This document shows positions 36,575 to 46,992 of a DNA stretch of 64,000 bases, piece by piece. The stretch's first letter is position 1; each line of letters begins with the position of its first letter. This DNA is from Panagrolaimus kolymaensis (lineage: Eukaryota > Nematoda > Chromadorea > Rhabditida > Panagrolaimidae). The notes below the pieces were generated by a model. It was given only the letters and a program-made list of their open reading frames with translations, had not been told where the DNA came from and searched no databases. The position numbers were made by a program, and so were the translations under genes. Where the stretch lies: the NCBI GenBank assembly GCA_028622995.1, contig JAJQJQ010000021.1, positions 372,001 to 436,000 on the forward strand. Direction: 5' to 3'.

Positions 36575-37588
36575 ATGGTAAAAAGTTTAAATTTAAATAA
36601 TAATATTTTCGTGTTGTTGTTGGGAGCTGCAGTCATATTTATTGCTGCCGTTAATTTGGTGTCAGGAAATCCAGCATATAGAAAAGAATTCGATAAAATT
36701 ATTAATGGAAATGATTGCTTAAAAACGTGTATGGAAAATGTAACAAAATTTGATGAAGAAATTTCATTAATGAAAAATCCAGATTTATTACGATATTTTG
36801 GAAAAATTAATGAAATTTGTAATTTAATTTCTTCAACTCGGCAGTGTATTGATGAATGCAAAATTGAATCCAATCCATTTGCATTGGAATCAATAAATGT
36901 TATTTGTGAAACAGAAAATCGTGAAAAAGTGGATAAAATTTATCAATGTTTAATTGAAACTGAAAATAGTGAAAATAATATTTATCAAACTTGTGCCAAT
37001 TCTTGCGGGGATTATAATGAAATCAACGATCAAGTCCATTGCCTCACTCAAGCCATTCAAGAAAGTGAATTAAAAAACGATGAAAAAGTTAATCCAATCA
37101 TGGAAAAAACTAATCAAGCCTGCAGCATTTTCAAATGTGTAACTCGATGCAACGTTGAAGAAATGAAAAATCGATGTGGAAAAGATGGAGCTCAGGATCT
37201 CCAAAATTTATTACAAAAAGTTTTTGATACTCAACGAAAAGATATTGAAAAATTAAATATTGTTGAAGCGATGGCTAAAAACTTCCCTCCTCAATGTAAT
37301 TACTTGTATGATCCAAGCATCATTTTTGGGGCGGCAAACCCAAATCACTCATTAGACATTTCCAATCCAGCAGAAATCCTCCCAAAAATTCAACTTGAAC
37401 TTATTTTAAAGCAGCTTAAACTTGCTGAGCGACAAGATGAATTAATTACAAAAGAAAATGAAAAACTTAATATGGAAATAGAATTATTATCTCAAAAAGT
37501 TGATAATCATCATAAAAAACAACAACAACAACACGATCATCCACAAAGAAATTTTGATGAAGAAAATACCCAATTTCTTTTTAATTAA
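36575..37588 (+). CDS. Secreted CPG4-like cysteine-rich protein (paralogue A)
   Basis: Intronless frame of 337 residues; the ATG at 36575 is chosen because it precedes a signal peptide (hydrophobic core IFVLLLGAAVIFIAAV). The mature part has paired cysteines (DCLKTC, EICN, CIDEC, VICE, TCANSC, CSIFKCVTRC) and the conserved block NLLQKVFDTQRKD, LNIVEAMAKNFPPQCNYLYDP. This layout of cysteines, ending in a QCNYL-type motif, matches nematode chondroitin proteoglycan 4 (CPG4) domain proteins, secreted proteins linked in C. elegans to the eggshell and extracellular matrix. The tail is predicted helical (residues about 265-310) and ends with His/Gln-rich sequence. Family assignment is from recall of the pattern, so moderate. 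It faces DBR1 copy A tail to tail. Confidence 0.75.
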   Translation: MVKSLNLNNNIFVLLLGAAVIFIAAVNLVSGNPAYRKEFDKIINGNDCLKTCMENVTKFDEEISLMKNPDLLRYFGKINEICNLISSTRQCIDECKIESNPFALESINVICETENREKVDKIYQCLIETENSENNIYQTCANSCGDYNEINDQVHCLTQAIQESELKNDEKVNPIMEKTNQACSIFKCVTRCNVEEMKNRCGKDGAQDLQNLLQKVFDTQRKDIEKLNIVEAMAKNFPPQCNYLYDPSIIFGAANPNHSLDISNPAEILPKIQLELILKQLKLAERQDELITKENEKLNMEIELLSQKVDNHHKKQQQQHDHPQRNFDEENTQFLFN

Positions 37589-37722
37589 TAACTTTTTTTT
37601 ATTTACTCAAAAAGTTTGATATTTGCATTCCTTCCTTCCTTCCTTCTCTCTCCTCATATTTTTTATACGGTGTATTAAAGTGTATTTTCTGTTCGTTGTA
37701 AAATGTATTTATTTATTTTGCT

Positions 37723-37728
37723 AATAAA
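37723..37728 (+). terminator. Poly(A) signal of CPG4-like gene A
   Basis: AATAAA 134 bp after the stop codon, in the 360-bp gap between two convergent genes. Confidence 0.4.
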
Positions 37729-37948
37729 TCAAAGAATCAGTAAAACCCTCAGCTAAATTTGTTAAAGCCAGTTAGATCCCCTTAAAAACGAAAGCAACTT
37801 TTACATAACTTATTTCAAAAGAAACAAAAACAATTTATTTATTCAAACAAACAATAACAAAATGATAAAATGCAAAAATATAAAAAAAGAAAGAAGAAGA
37901 AACAATGAAATCAATAATATTCATTTTTCCATATCAACATGTCGTGAT

Positions 37949-39828
37949 TTAAATAATGGAACACCAGTAGCTCTTGATATAAGAAGTGGTGGACGTTTCT
38001 TTTTCACCAATAGTAACATCTTCAAGACTCTCTGAAGCTACTAATGGATTTATTTGAGGTATTCCACTTTCAACAGAAGAATCATCATCAAAAGAAAGAA
38101 AGGCATCATCATCATCATCAAGAGAACGAAAGTCATTTCCACGCTAAAAAGTAACATTTGTTAACTAAACATTATCCTCAATCAAACCTTATTTTTGACT
38201 TGTTTATCATCAATATTACCAGCTACGATTTCTCCAACAGCACTACGATCGGTATCTCGTTCCAACATTTGAGAATATGGAATGCCATTGTTTTCTTCAT
38301 TTTTCAAATACAAAAGTTGGTTAAAATTTGTGATTTGAAGTTTGTTACAAAATTCGGTTGTTTGTGGATTCCTAAAAAAATATGTACCTTCATTAAACCA
38401 ATGACATAAAATAAGATGCTTACAAATAATAGAGACAAGGATCATAACGGCTATCAGTTAACCGATGAGGCGGCGCAGTTAAAGCAAAATTTTCAGGTAC
38501 AGTAAAATCATTGCCAAAAAGTTGTCGAACTCTTTCAATTTGTTCAGGTGTTGGACGAAAATCCCATTGTTCTGGACCAGAAGATGATGGAATGAAAAGT
38601 CGCTAAAATACATTTTGATAAGTATAACATAAAGATCAAAGAAAGACATACTTCTGATGTAGCTTTCATTAAATGATCAGTATTTTTAAGGATAGCACAC
38701 CATAATGGATCATATTCAAAAGCAATTTTAGCATCATCAGGCAATGGAATTCGTACAGCTTCAATGAATTTGTGATTCGAGCCTGGTCTTCCTAAAGCAA
38801 GGAATTTTGTTTCTTCTAGTACTAGGTTTCCATCATAATTTGGGTCGAATTGAACTATAGCTGTATAAAAGCAATGCATATGAGCTGAAAACCAATATCG
38901 TGGTTTCAAAAGCTAAAACATCAAAGTTAAAGATTCAAAATGGATATAAAAAAGCAACTTACATATAACAAGTCCATAGAATAAATATTTCCAAGACATC
39001 CATTTCGAATATCACGTCCAAATTTTGGATGATCTCTAAGAAGATGTTCAGTATCACCATAATCTGTAACTCCCGCTGGCCAATCATGCGAAATCATAAT
39101 ATCGAGACGATTTGTTCTTGGTTCATCATCACGAGGTGCAAGTTGTTGGAGCTTGAAAATGTCTATGGAACGAACATGATATGCGGAAACCAATGAATCA
39201 ATGGAAGTAAGATCAGGTATTGATGGATCCCTCAATGGAAGCTTTTTAAACGGTGGTCGTTCAAAATGGCCTGAAAGTTACATAGAAAATTAGTCACTAT
39301 AATGTCATAACAAATCATACCACGATGATAATCTTGAGGTTTATAAATTCCAGATAATCCACCAATAGTTATACCAGCAAATCTTACAACATTTGAATAG
39401 CCCATATAATAAATCTTTGGTGCAACCCATCCACCATATGGAAGTTCAGCTAAAAATCCAGAGCTTTCATGGTTTCCTCCAATGAAAATGGTGAAAACAG
39501 GTGCAACTTTTTCTCCAGAATAATATTGATGAAAGTTTCCAAATTTTTGATTATACGATTTGGATGAAGGTTTGATTGTTTGAAGATCAGCTTGATTTCG
39601 AAGTGCTTCATAGTCGCCACAGCAAATTAATAAATCAAATTTAACATTTCGTTTTCTTTCCAATTCAGCTAAACTTGAATAAATTCGATCCATTTCTCCA
39701 TGAGAACAACCAGCAATTGCAACATTTAAAAAGCGTTGTTGTTTAAAATCCTTCGGTAGAGGTGGTTCAGTTGGTGATGATGTTGTAAGTAGCGGAGGCA
39801 TTGATGATGATTTTGATACAGAATCCAT
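37949..39828 (-). CDS. DBR1: RNA lariat debranching enzyme DBR1, copy A (intact)
   Basis: Six exons on the - strand, 39828-39321, 39270-38963, 38912-38652, 38602-38424, 38371-38188 and 38143-37949, give 544 residues with GT-AG borders. DBR1 cuts the 2'-5' branch bond of intron lariats in the nucleus. The metallophosphoesterase ligands are all visible: C41 and H43 in AGCSHGEMDRIY, D72 in CCGDYEALRN, N119 and H120 in GGNHESS, then the histidines of ISHDWP and SAHMH; GGWVAPKIYYMGY and TKFLALGRP are further family blocks. Relative to copy B there is a 13-residue insertion (around LRDPSIPDLTSID) just after HFERPPF. The C-terminus has an acidic Asp run. The ATG follows TTTTTAG by 4 nt, a likely trans-splice or intron acceptor. 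This is the only copy with an intact frame that keeps this upstream ATG and a normal GT donor after exon 3. Confidence 0.93.
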
Positions 39829-42800
39829 CAATCTAAAAATGCAACAATGGTAATTAAACAAATGCAGCAAAATGACAGAAACAAAAAACGCGATTAGATC
39901 GATTGACTTCTTTTTCTTCCATTTTTTGAACAAAAATTAGGCTGAAACTATGCCAATCATTCCATACGAGATCCAAAAAATCATAAAACATTCAAAAATG
40001 ATTGTAAAAAATAAGAGATTTTTTTCCTGTAATTTGTTATATATGTTTCTAAACTCTTTTTGATCAAATCGATTAGATAGATGCTTTCTTTAATATAGCA
40101 ACAATTGGTGTTATACCAAACCCATTATCATTATGAGATTCAGTTTAACAAAATTTTTTAGGTAAAGAATAAAAAGTGTTATAAAAACGGCTCCATTCTT
40201 TTATCAGATGATTTTTTTACACTCAAGCATAAATAAATATTTATTAGGAAGTATGCAAACTTATTTTGCTTCCGAACAAGCTTCTCTCTTTAAAGTAATT
40301 TCTTTCAGTTTTGACTTCATTATTTCACAAAAATCTGTTTTTTCAATATATTAATACAAATCTAAAAAAATAACATTATTCAGTTTAAAAACTATAATTT
40401 TCTTTTTCACGGATGAACCAAACGTTCTCAGTTTTGAATTTCTTGAATTACTTTAAAAATATATAATGAAATTATGGATAAGATTTTTTCTTTTTATTTC
40501 TTTAATTTAAAGTTCAGATGCAATCTTTTTTCTCGAACAAACAATTCAGCTGCTATCTCTGTAAACGTTTCCAGATGAAACTGTCCTTAGTGAAGTACAG
40601 TTTTTTTTCTCGATAATTTTGTGTGAAAACTCAGTTATAAAAATAAAAAATATGAATTATTTTTTTTGCGAATTCAGTTTTAAAAAATTTCCTTAGTATT
40701 TTTTTCTCGAAAAATTTGATCCCTCGATTTCTTCCTTTTTTACCCTTTTTTTTGACTTTAAAAAAAAGAATTTTTTTATTTCACTTCATTTTTGATCAAA
40801 GTTTAATTTGATCTGCACCAATCACAAATTACATACGCGTGTGCATCTTTAAGTTTGTATTTTCTTCTTTCTATTTTTTCTGTTTCGTTGTTGAAAGAGT
40901 TCGACACCAAAAATAGTAGTCGTTTGATTTTGTATATTTTTTACTCGTGAACTCGTGATTCGTCTGTAAATTTTTTTTAATACCCATTAAAAAATGAAAG
41001 TAGTAAACTAAAATATTTTTATTTTTGCAGGCCTGGCAAAACAAGGCACATGAGTCACAAACACGCATCTAATTTATTGCTGCAATTTGAGTTATCATAA
41101 AATAAAGTCAAAGTTAAAACTTTTTTTTCTACAAAATGTGTTCTTTGATTATTTTTTAATTTAAATTTTTTTTAAATCAAATTAACTACTCTGCTGTTTT
41201 TTAATTACACAAAAATCAAGTGACCGAAAATTAGCGATGATGACGTTGTTGTAAAAGCCTAAAGTGGAAAATTAGAAAAAAATCTGTACTGTATGAACAC
41301 ATGCTTCAGAAATAATTTTGAAAATGTATTTTAACCTACAAGTTTTTGGATATGACAGTTTAAAACGACGAAGTTCAAAACACAATTCTGCATGATGTTC
41401 TTTCTTTTCAGTTTGAAAGTTTTAAATTCAGACAAACACAATAAATGGACACAGTTTTTTTAAAATTTAATTTAAATAGAAAGTAAACTATTGTTTAAAA
41501 AACTTTACGTTCCAGTCATTCACTATGAATTTACAGTTAATTGGAATTATGAATTTGTTTTCTATAGACAAATTTTTCAAAAAGAAAAAGTATTTACAAA
41601 ATTTAGTCTTTTTAAATCAAAAAATCGCTGGATTCATCTTCAATTTCGAGTTGTCCAGCAATATTACTACTAACACAAGCAGTTAAAAATAATTAAAAAT
41701 CAAGAAATAAGAGTCAAATTTAAAAAAAATTTAGAATTTATTCAAATTGCATAAATGAAAAACTATCTATCAACCAGTTTTAAAAAATGGTGAGTGACAC
41801 CAAAATAAAAAACACAAAAAAATTTCTTGCGATGAAATAAAAAAATAATTTCCAATTCAAACTAATCCATAGCAGTTTAAAAAAATATATTAAACCATCA
41901 ATGATAGCAAATTTTTGCTTTAGCATAAACCGTTGCAATTTTAAAAATAATTTTAGTTAAATAAAACTTGAAATCACACATTTTCATAATTGCTAACTTT
42001 TATTTTCTTACAAATTATTAAATTCATCTTCATTTTTTTGCACTTTATCGAAATAAATTAAAAACTTGTCATCGTCTCTCTCGTCTGCGTGAATAATTAA
42101 TTAATTTATTAAACCCCAACTTTCGAAAATCTATCTATCGAACTAAAAAAAATATTTTACGTACGTAGTTGGTGGTGGTGGCGGTGGAGGCTATTACTAC
42201 ATATATTTTTTTAATCATCATCATTCATTATTATTTTTTTGGTCTCGATCTATTTAACAAAAATAATCTGTCTTCAATGTCAAAAAAATTATAAAACTTT
42301 AACTTTGATTGTTTTATTTTTATTTATTTCATTTTTTATTTTTGTAAGAAAAAACCCAATTTTTTTTTCAGGTTTCTTTCATAAAAAAAATCAATGATCT
42401 TTAAATTTTTTCTTTTCTTTTCTTTTCTTTTAAAGTCAAACCATTTATTAACTAACCATCTGGGCTCTTCCGAAAAAAAAAGCCTTTAAGGAAATAATGT
42501 TCTTTTTTTTGACCTTTTTCAATTTATCATCAAATATTTTTATTTTTCAAGTTTTTCCCGTGACTTTCATTCTTTCTTTTTTTTTTAATTTTATTTTTCT
42601 TCTTCTTTCCGGTGATGGAAAGAAAATTTGAAGGGAGAATCAAATTAACTTTTCGAACTCTTTTTTTTTTTGGAAATTTGATGGGGGTTAAATCATTTCT
42701 TAAATTTTTTTCATCATTAATAAAAAAAACAGTTTCATTAAGATACTTGTTTTTATGAAATAAAATAAAAAATAAAGCAGGCAACGACAAAAATACTTAC

Positions 42801-43143
42801 GAAAAAAATCAAACAGGCAGGCAGGCTACGAGAAAATGCGGGGATCTGATGTAAGAAAGAAGAAGAAAAAAAGGTGTCGACGAAATTGACGTCGATGTCT
42901 TCTTCCAACCAACCAACCACATATAACCTGTATAATTTTTTATTCCTTCTCCACCCCCTTTTTTATTTCTTTCCCTTCCATTCCCGAGAGATAGAGAGAG
43001 AGAAAAAAATGCTATAAAAATCAAAAAATTTTTTCATACAGTTTTTCTTTGAGTTCAACAGCAGCAGCCGCCAACAGCCGCAGTTTTTGCATTGTTGATT
43101 CCTTCCAAATTTTTTTTTTAAAATTCATCAAGAAAAATTAATC
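39829..43143. other. Intergenic region with sparse forward motif array
   Basis: No gene supported in 3.3 kb. CAGTT on the + strand recurs at about 40141, 40306, 40381, 40429, 40597, 40630, 40674, 41356, 41408, 41451, 41534, 41681, 41775 and 41873, far less regular than in the first 31 kb. The last few hundred bases before 43143 are CG- and purine-richer and include the promoter of CPG4-like gene B. Reading frames are low-complexity. Confidence 0.5.
43013..43019 (+). promoter_or_regulatory. Possible TATA box of the second CPG4-like gene
   Basis: TATAAAA 131 bp before the ATG, followed after about 30 bp by a pyrimidine-rich candidate start region and a CAG-rich 5' UTR. Confidence 0.4.
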
Positions 43144-44742
43144 ATGAAGGTTATTAACTCATTTGTATTATCCATTTTTGTTATTTCAACAACTTTCGCA
43201 CTTCCAACAACTCAAAGGTCATCATCTCCCCAAAATGGTGAACCATCCGATTGTTTAAAGGAATGTATAAATGGTGTATTACAATATGGACAAGAATTAT
43301 CAATATTAAAAAATCCTGATTTTTCAAAATATTTTAATAAACTTGATGAAATTTGTGAGGTTCTTCAAACAGCTAAAACATGCGTAAAAAATTGTGGTGA
43401 AGCTGTATCAAATCCATTTGAATTGGAATCATTAAATTATGTATGCCAATCATCAGATGGAATAGAAAAAATTGCTGTTATTAAACAATGTTTAAAATAT
43501 ATTGATCATAACATTGATGAAACTTGCGCCAAAGAATGTCAAAGTAGCAGCAATGTTATTGATGAAACTGATGTTTCTCCGCCACCTAAAAAAATGGAAG
43601 AAAATCCCCAAATTAACCAAGCAATTTCGGATTGTTCAAACTTTAAATGCATGGCTCGTTGCAATGTTGAAATTGTGGGTAAAGAATGTGGAAAAAATTT
43701 GGGAAGCGAATTCCAAAATCTTCTTCAACAAGTTCTTAATATTCAAAGAAAAGATCTTGAAAAGCTTAATTTGGTTGAAGCTATGGCTAAAACCGCTCCA
43801 TCAGAATGTAATTATTTATATGATCCTAAAATATTATTTGGAAATAATAAACCAACATTTGAAGAAGCAACTAACACCCATGCCAATCCTGATGAAGATG
43901 CTAAAACCCTTTATGCTCAAGCCCAACTTCAATTACTTTTAAAACAAATTGATTTAACGGAAAAGCAAGATCAATTAATCGATCGAGAAAATGCTAAAAT
44001 TGATATGGAAATGTCATATATGGAACATAAAGCTCAACAACGAGATGAAAGATTTTTTCAAAATCATCCTCAACAAGCAGGAATTCCTATTTTTATGCCA
44101 ATGGAAAAAATGCCTAAAGAATTAGCTATGGGTATGCCACAATCTGAACAACAACAACAACAACCTCCAATGCATATGATTATGGAATCTTTACCCGAAG
44201 AAGAACCTCAACAGGATCAACCAGAAGGTATGATGGAATCAGAACAACAACAACATCCCCATCAAATGCAAATGCATGAAGGTGGAGAAGGTGAGCCTCA
44301 ACATTCTGACCATTCCATGGAAGCTGCCGCTGGTTCTGGTCACGGTGAAGAGCGACGACAACATGATCAACCTGAAGCCATGGAAGAACCAGAGCATCCA
44401 CAAATGCATCAAGAAGAACAACATGATCAACCCATGGAACCTGAACATTCTCATCAAATGATGCATGAAGAACCTCAACATGATTTACCTATGGAACCTG
44501 AATCTGAGCATGAACAACAACAACAAGAAGAACCCATGCAACAAAAAGAAGATGAATCAAATATGCATAAAAATATGCAAATGTCATCGCCAAAAGATTC
44601 AATGATTATTTCAATTGAACCCATTCCAACAATGATGGAAGGAGGTGGACAAAGTGGTGGAGGATTTCCTATGGAATCAGCAGCAATTCCATTTGGTTTA
44701 TTTCCAGGCATGCCAATGGATGGAATGCCAAGGTTTTTTTAA
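43144..44742 (+). CDS. Secreted CPG4-like protein with long Met/Gln/Glu/His-rich tail (paralogue B)
   Basis: Intronless, 532 residues, starting with a signal peptide (MKVINSFVLSIFVISTTFA). Residues about 38-240 match paralogue A in cysteine pattern and in the blocks SILKNPD, NPFELESLN, CSNFKCMARCNVE, NLLQQVLNIQRKD and ECNYLYDPKILFG, so it is a CPG4-like secreted protein. The C-terminal half, about residues 310-515, is unlike paralogue A: imperfect repeats rich in Met, Gln, Glu, His and Pro (units such as EEPQHDLPMEPE and QHDQPMEPE), then a Gly/Met/Pro-rich end. The His/Met/Glu composition could bind metal ions or make an extended acidic matrix segment; this is inference. The overlapping frames in the repeat region are by-products of the low-complexity sequence. 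Confidence 0.8.
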   Translation: MKVINSFVLSIFVISTTFALPTTQRSSSPQNGEPSDCLKECINGVLQYGQELSILKNPDFSKYFNKLDEICEVLQTAKTCVKNCGEAVSNPFELESLNYVCQSSDGIEKIAVIKQCLKYIDHNIDETCAKECQSSSNVIDETDVSPPPKKMEENPQINQAISDCSNFKCMARCNVEIVGKECGKNLGSEFQNLLQQVLNIQRKDLEKLNLVEAMAKTAPSECNYLYDPKILFGNNKPTFEEATNTHANPDEDAKTLYAQAQLQLLLKQIDLTEKQDQLIDRENAKIDMEMSYMEHKAQQRDERFFQNHPQQAGIPIFMPMEKMPKELAMGMPQSEQQQQQPPMHMIMESLPEEEPQQDQPEGMMESEQQQHPHQMQMHEGGEGEPQHSDHSMEAAAGSGHGEERRQHDQPEAMEEPEHPQMHQEEQHDQPMEPEHSHQMMHEEPQHDLPMEPESEHEQQQQEEPMQQKEDESNMHKNMQMSSPKDSMIISIEPIPTMMEGGGQSGGGFPMESAAIPFGLFPGMPMDGMPRFF

Positions 44743-45194
44743 AAAAGCCAACTTCAAAATAAATAATTAAATAAATAGTTTAAAATCCCAAAAAAAAGAA
44801 GTAAAGATCACGATGTTAAATATTTAAATTTTATTATTATTATTATACGGTGTATAATTAAGTAATTATTATCCCTGTTTGTTAATTCTTTTTTTTATTA
44901 ATAATTATATATATTTTTAGTTTTAAAATTTGTAAATAATTTTAAGAAAAATACTGTTGTTGTTGGCTTGTAAAAAAAAACTTTGAAAAAAATGAGGAAT
45001 AAATAAAGATAGTTGTTATGTTTTTAAAACAAAAAATAGAATTTAACAAATTTTGGAATAATTTTAGTTACATTTTTTTGTTTAAGTTTTTAATTTTATT
45101 TGAACTAAAAAAGGGAAGACAATTGCATTAGAAATAATAAAGGTACTGTAGTTCATTTGCTGCTTGAACAAAAAATATTATTTATTTATTTTTT
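44743..45194. other. Intergenic AT-rich gap
   Basis: Presumed 3' UTRs of CPG4-like gene B and of the convergent small membrane-protein gene. AATAAA occurs near 44757 and 44998. Nothing else seen. Confidence 0.5.
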
Positions 45195-45904
45195 TCAAAA
45201 ATTATTATCTTTATAAAAGCATCCAATTGATTGCCAAATAATATCATGAAGAATAAGAAATCCTTTATCAATTTTATCACTAAAAATTGCATATGCCATA
45301 AGTTGTGGAAATCCAAAAGCAACAAAATTAATAAAAAGGCTAAATAATATATCGCATCCAAATTCTATTATAAAATATTGCCTGCCTCGATAACAATCGA
45401 AAGATTTTTTATTTTGCCATAAAATAAAAATATAATATAATTCATGGATTAAATATAAAAAAATGCCATAAAATAAAGATAAATATTTTTGTCTGAAAAT
45501 TTCTTTTTGAACTTTAACTTTTTCAGCTGCTTCTTCAGCACAATTAAGAATTATTAATTTATTTGTTTTAAAGATTTTAATCAAAGAATTTATTTTTTCA
45601 TTTATTGTATTTTTGATAATATCGAAATGGGATTCAAGTGTCAAATTGGAATGATGAATTTGTAAATTATTTAATTGCTCCATTTCCTAAAAAAAGAAGA
45701 AGCAAATATATAATAGATTTGGCTGTGCTTTAACGAAAAAAAAGTCTTTTAAAAAACTAAAATTTTACTTACCGCAATCAAAGATTCATAATCAGATTTT
45801 AATTTGTTGTGTTCATCAAAAGAAATATTACATGATAAAAAAAATGGATAAATTCTATTATTTCTAAGCACTTTTAACTCTTTGTCCAATGAATTATTAT
45901 TCAT
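45195..45904 (-). CDS. Small multi-pass membrane protein, family unknown
   Basis: Two exons, 45904-45773 and 45686-45195, joined by a phase-0 GT-AG intron, give 207 residues. The N-terminal two fifths are polar and helical; two or three hydrophobic segments follow (YLSLFYGIFLYLIHELYYIF and a longer stretch around FIIEFGCDILFSLFINFV to LMAYAIF). I do not recognise the family. The frame upstream of the chosen ATG stays open for about 30 codons and encodes another hydrophobic stretch (VFLEIFVFILSFIFLLSQLIF), so the true start may be further upstream with an unseen exon, giving an N-terminal membrane segment. Alternatively that stretch is untranslated. Confidence 0.55.
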
Positions 45905-46404
45905 AAAAATAAGTTGAGACAAAAGAAAAATAAATGAAAGTATAAAAACAAAAATTTCAAGGAAAACAATACATCCTTTAAAAATTTTCCGCGTTTTTGT
46001 TTATCACATTTACAAATTTGTGATAAAATAGATTTTTTAGGAGTAAACATAGTATTCCATAAAGTTTTGTTTTGAAGATTATGCATAGAAAATGGTTTAA
46101 AAAAATTTGATGGAAGAAGGAAAACAGGTAAAAAAATATGCTAGGTTAAACGCCCAATGATACCATAAAATGGAATAAACACTTCAATCATTCCTTCAAG
46201 ATAAAAATCAAAACAGATTTCTCATGGTTCCTTATTCCTTCCCTAAAGGTGAAAAACACATATTTAAAACTTATATCGATGTTTATTTGGTTTTAATGGA
46301 AAAATTAAGAAAATAATAAAATTCTTTGATTCCAAGATGAATATTGAGGTTAACAATTTTCATAAAGAATTTTCAAACAAAGCTGCCTAAAAAACTTTAG
46401 TATT
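45905..46404. other. Intergenic gap, possible upstream exon of the membrane-protein gene
   Basis: It contains a short - strand frame at 45901-46086 (MHNLQNKTLW...) that overlaps the next gene's ATG by one base step (ATGA). It could be a 5' exon or chance. Nothing else supported. Confidence 0.3.
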
Positions 46405-46637
46405 TCGCACGGAACATTATTTTACTTTGAAAATAATATTTGTTCACAAAAATCGATGAAAAAAAAATTCAATCGATCTAATTTCCTTTTTTTTTGTCTC
46501 TGTCATTTTGCTTCATTTTTTAACCATTCTTGCCTTTTTTTAAATTGATTCTGTATCAAAATCATCATCAATGCCTCCGCTACTTACATCATCACCAAGT
46601 GAGCAACTTCAACCGAAGGATTCCAAACAACAGCGAT
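46405..46637 (+). pseudogene. Truncated fourth DBR1 copy (5' fragment only)
   Basis: The sequence matches the upstream region and first codons of DBR1 copies B and C: the block GTCTCTGTCATTTTGCTTC, then MPPLLTSSPSEQLQPKDSKQQR from 46571. Homology stops abruptly near 46637, where copies A-C continue into the catalytic FLNVAIAGC block, and the frame soon ends. The TTTTTTTAG acceptor of the other copies reads TTTTTTTAAATTG here, so the splice or trans-splice site is lost too. No catalytic residue is present; non-functional. Confidence 0.85.
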
Positions 46638-46992
46638 CTGTGTTTTTTGGTTTTGTTTTATGAATAAAAAAGAAGATATGTGATCCTTAAAATTTTGTCT
46701 CACCCTCCATGTTTTTTGGTGTTCACGTTTTTTCACAAAAAATATTGTTATTTATTTATTAGAATGTTACATTTCAATGAAAAAAAGCAATTATCAAACA
46801 ACATTTAATCTTAACTAATAATGTAAATAATAATCTAAGATTTCTTGATTCATTTTCAATTCGATCCATTATATTTCCAAAACTTTCAAGCAGCAGATAT
46901 CTAAAAAGTTAAAAGAGTGAATATATGTACATATAACCTTTGACAACGAAAATAACTTACAAAATTCACACAAAATCATATTTTAGCATTAA
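46638..46992. other. Gap between DBR1 fragment and kinase gene
   Basis: AT-rich, no coding sequence seen; presumed 3' UTR of the - strand kinase gene. Confidence 0.45.

Noticed and set aside
43502..44711. Overlapping frames within CPG4-like gene B on both strands
   Set aside because: By-products of its Gln/Met/Glu/His repeat codons; the main frame has signal peptide and conserved cysteines.
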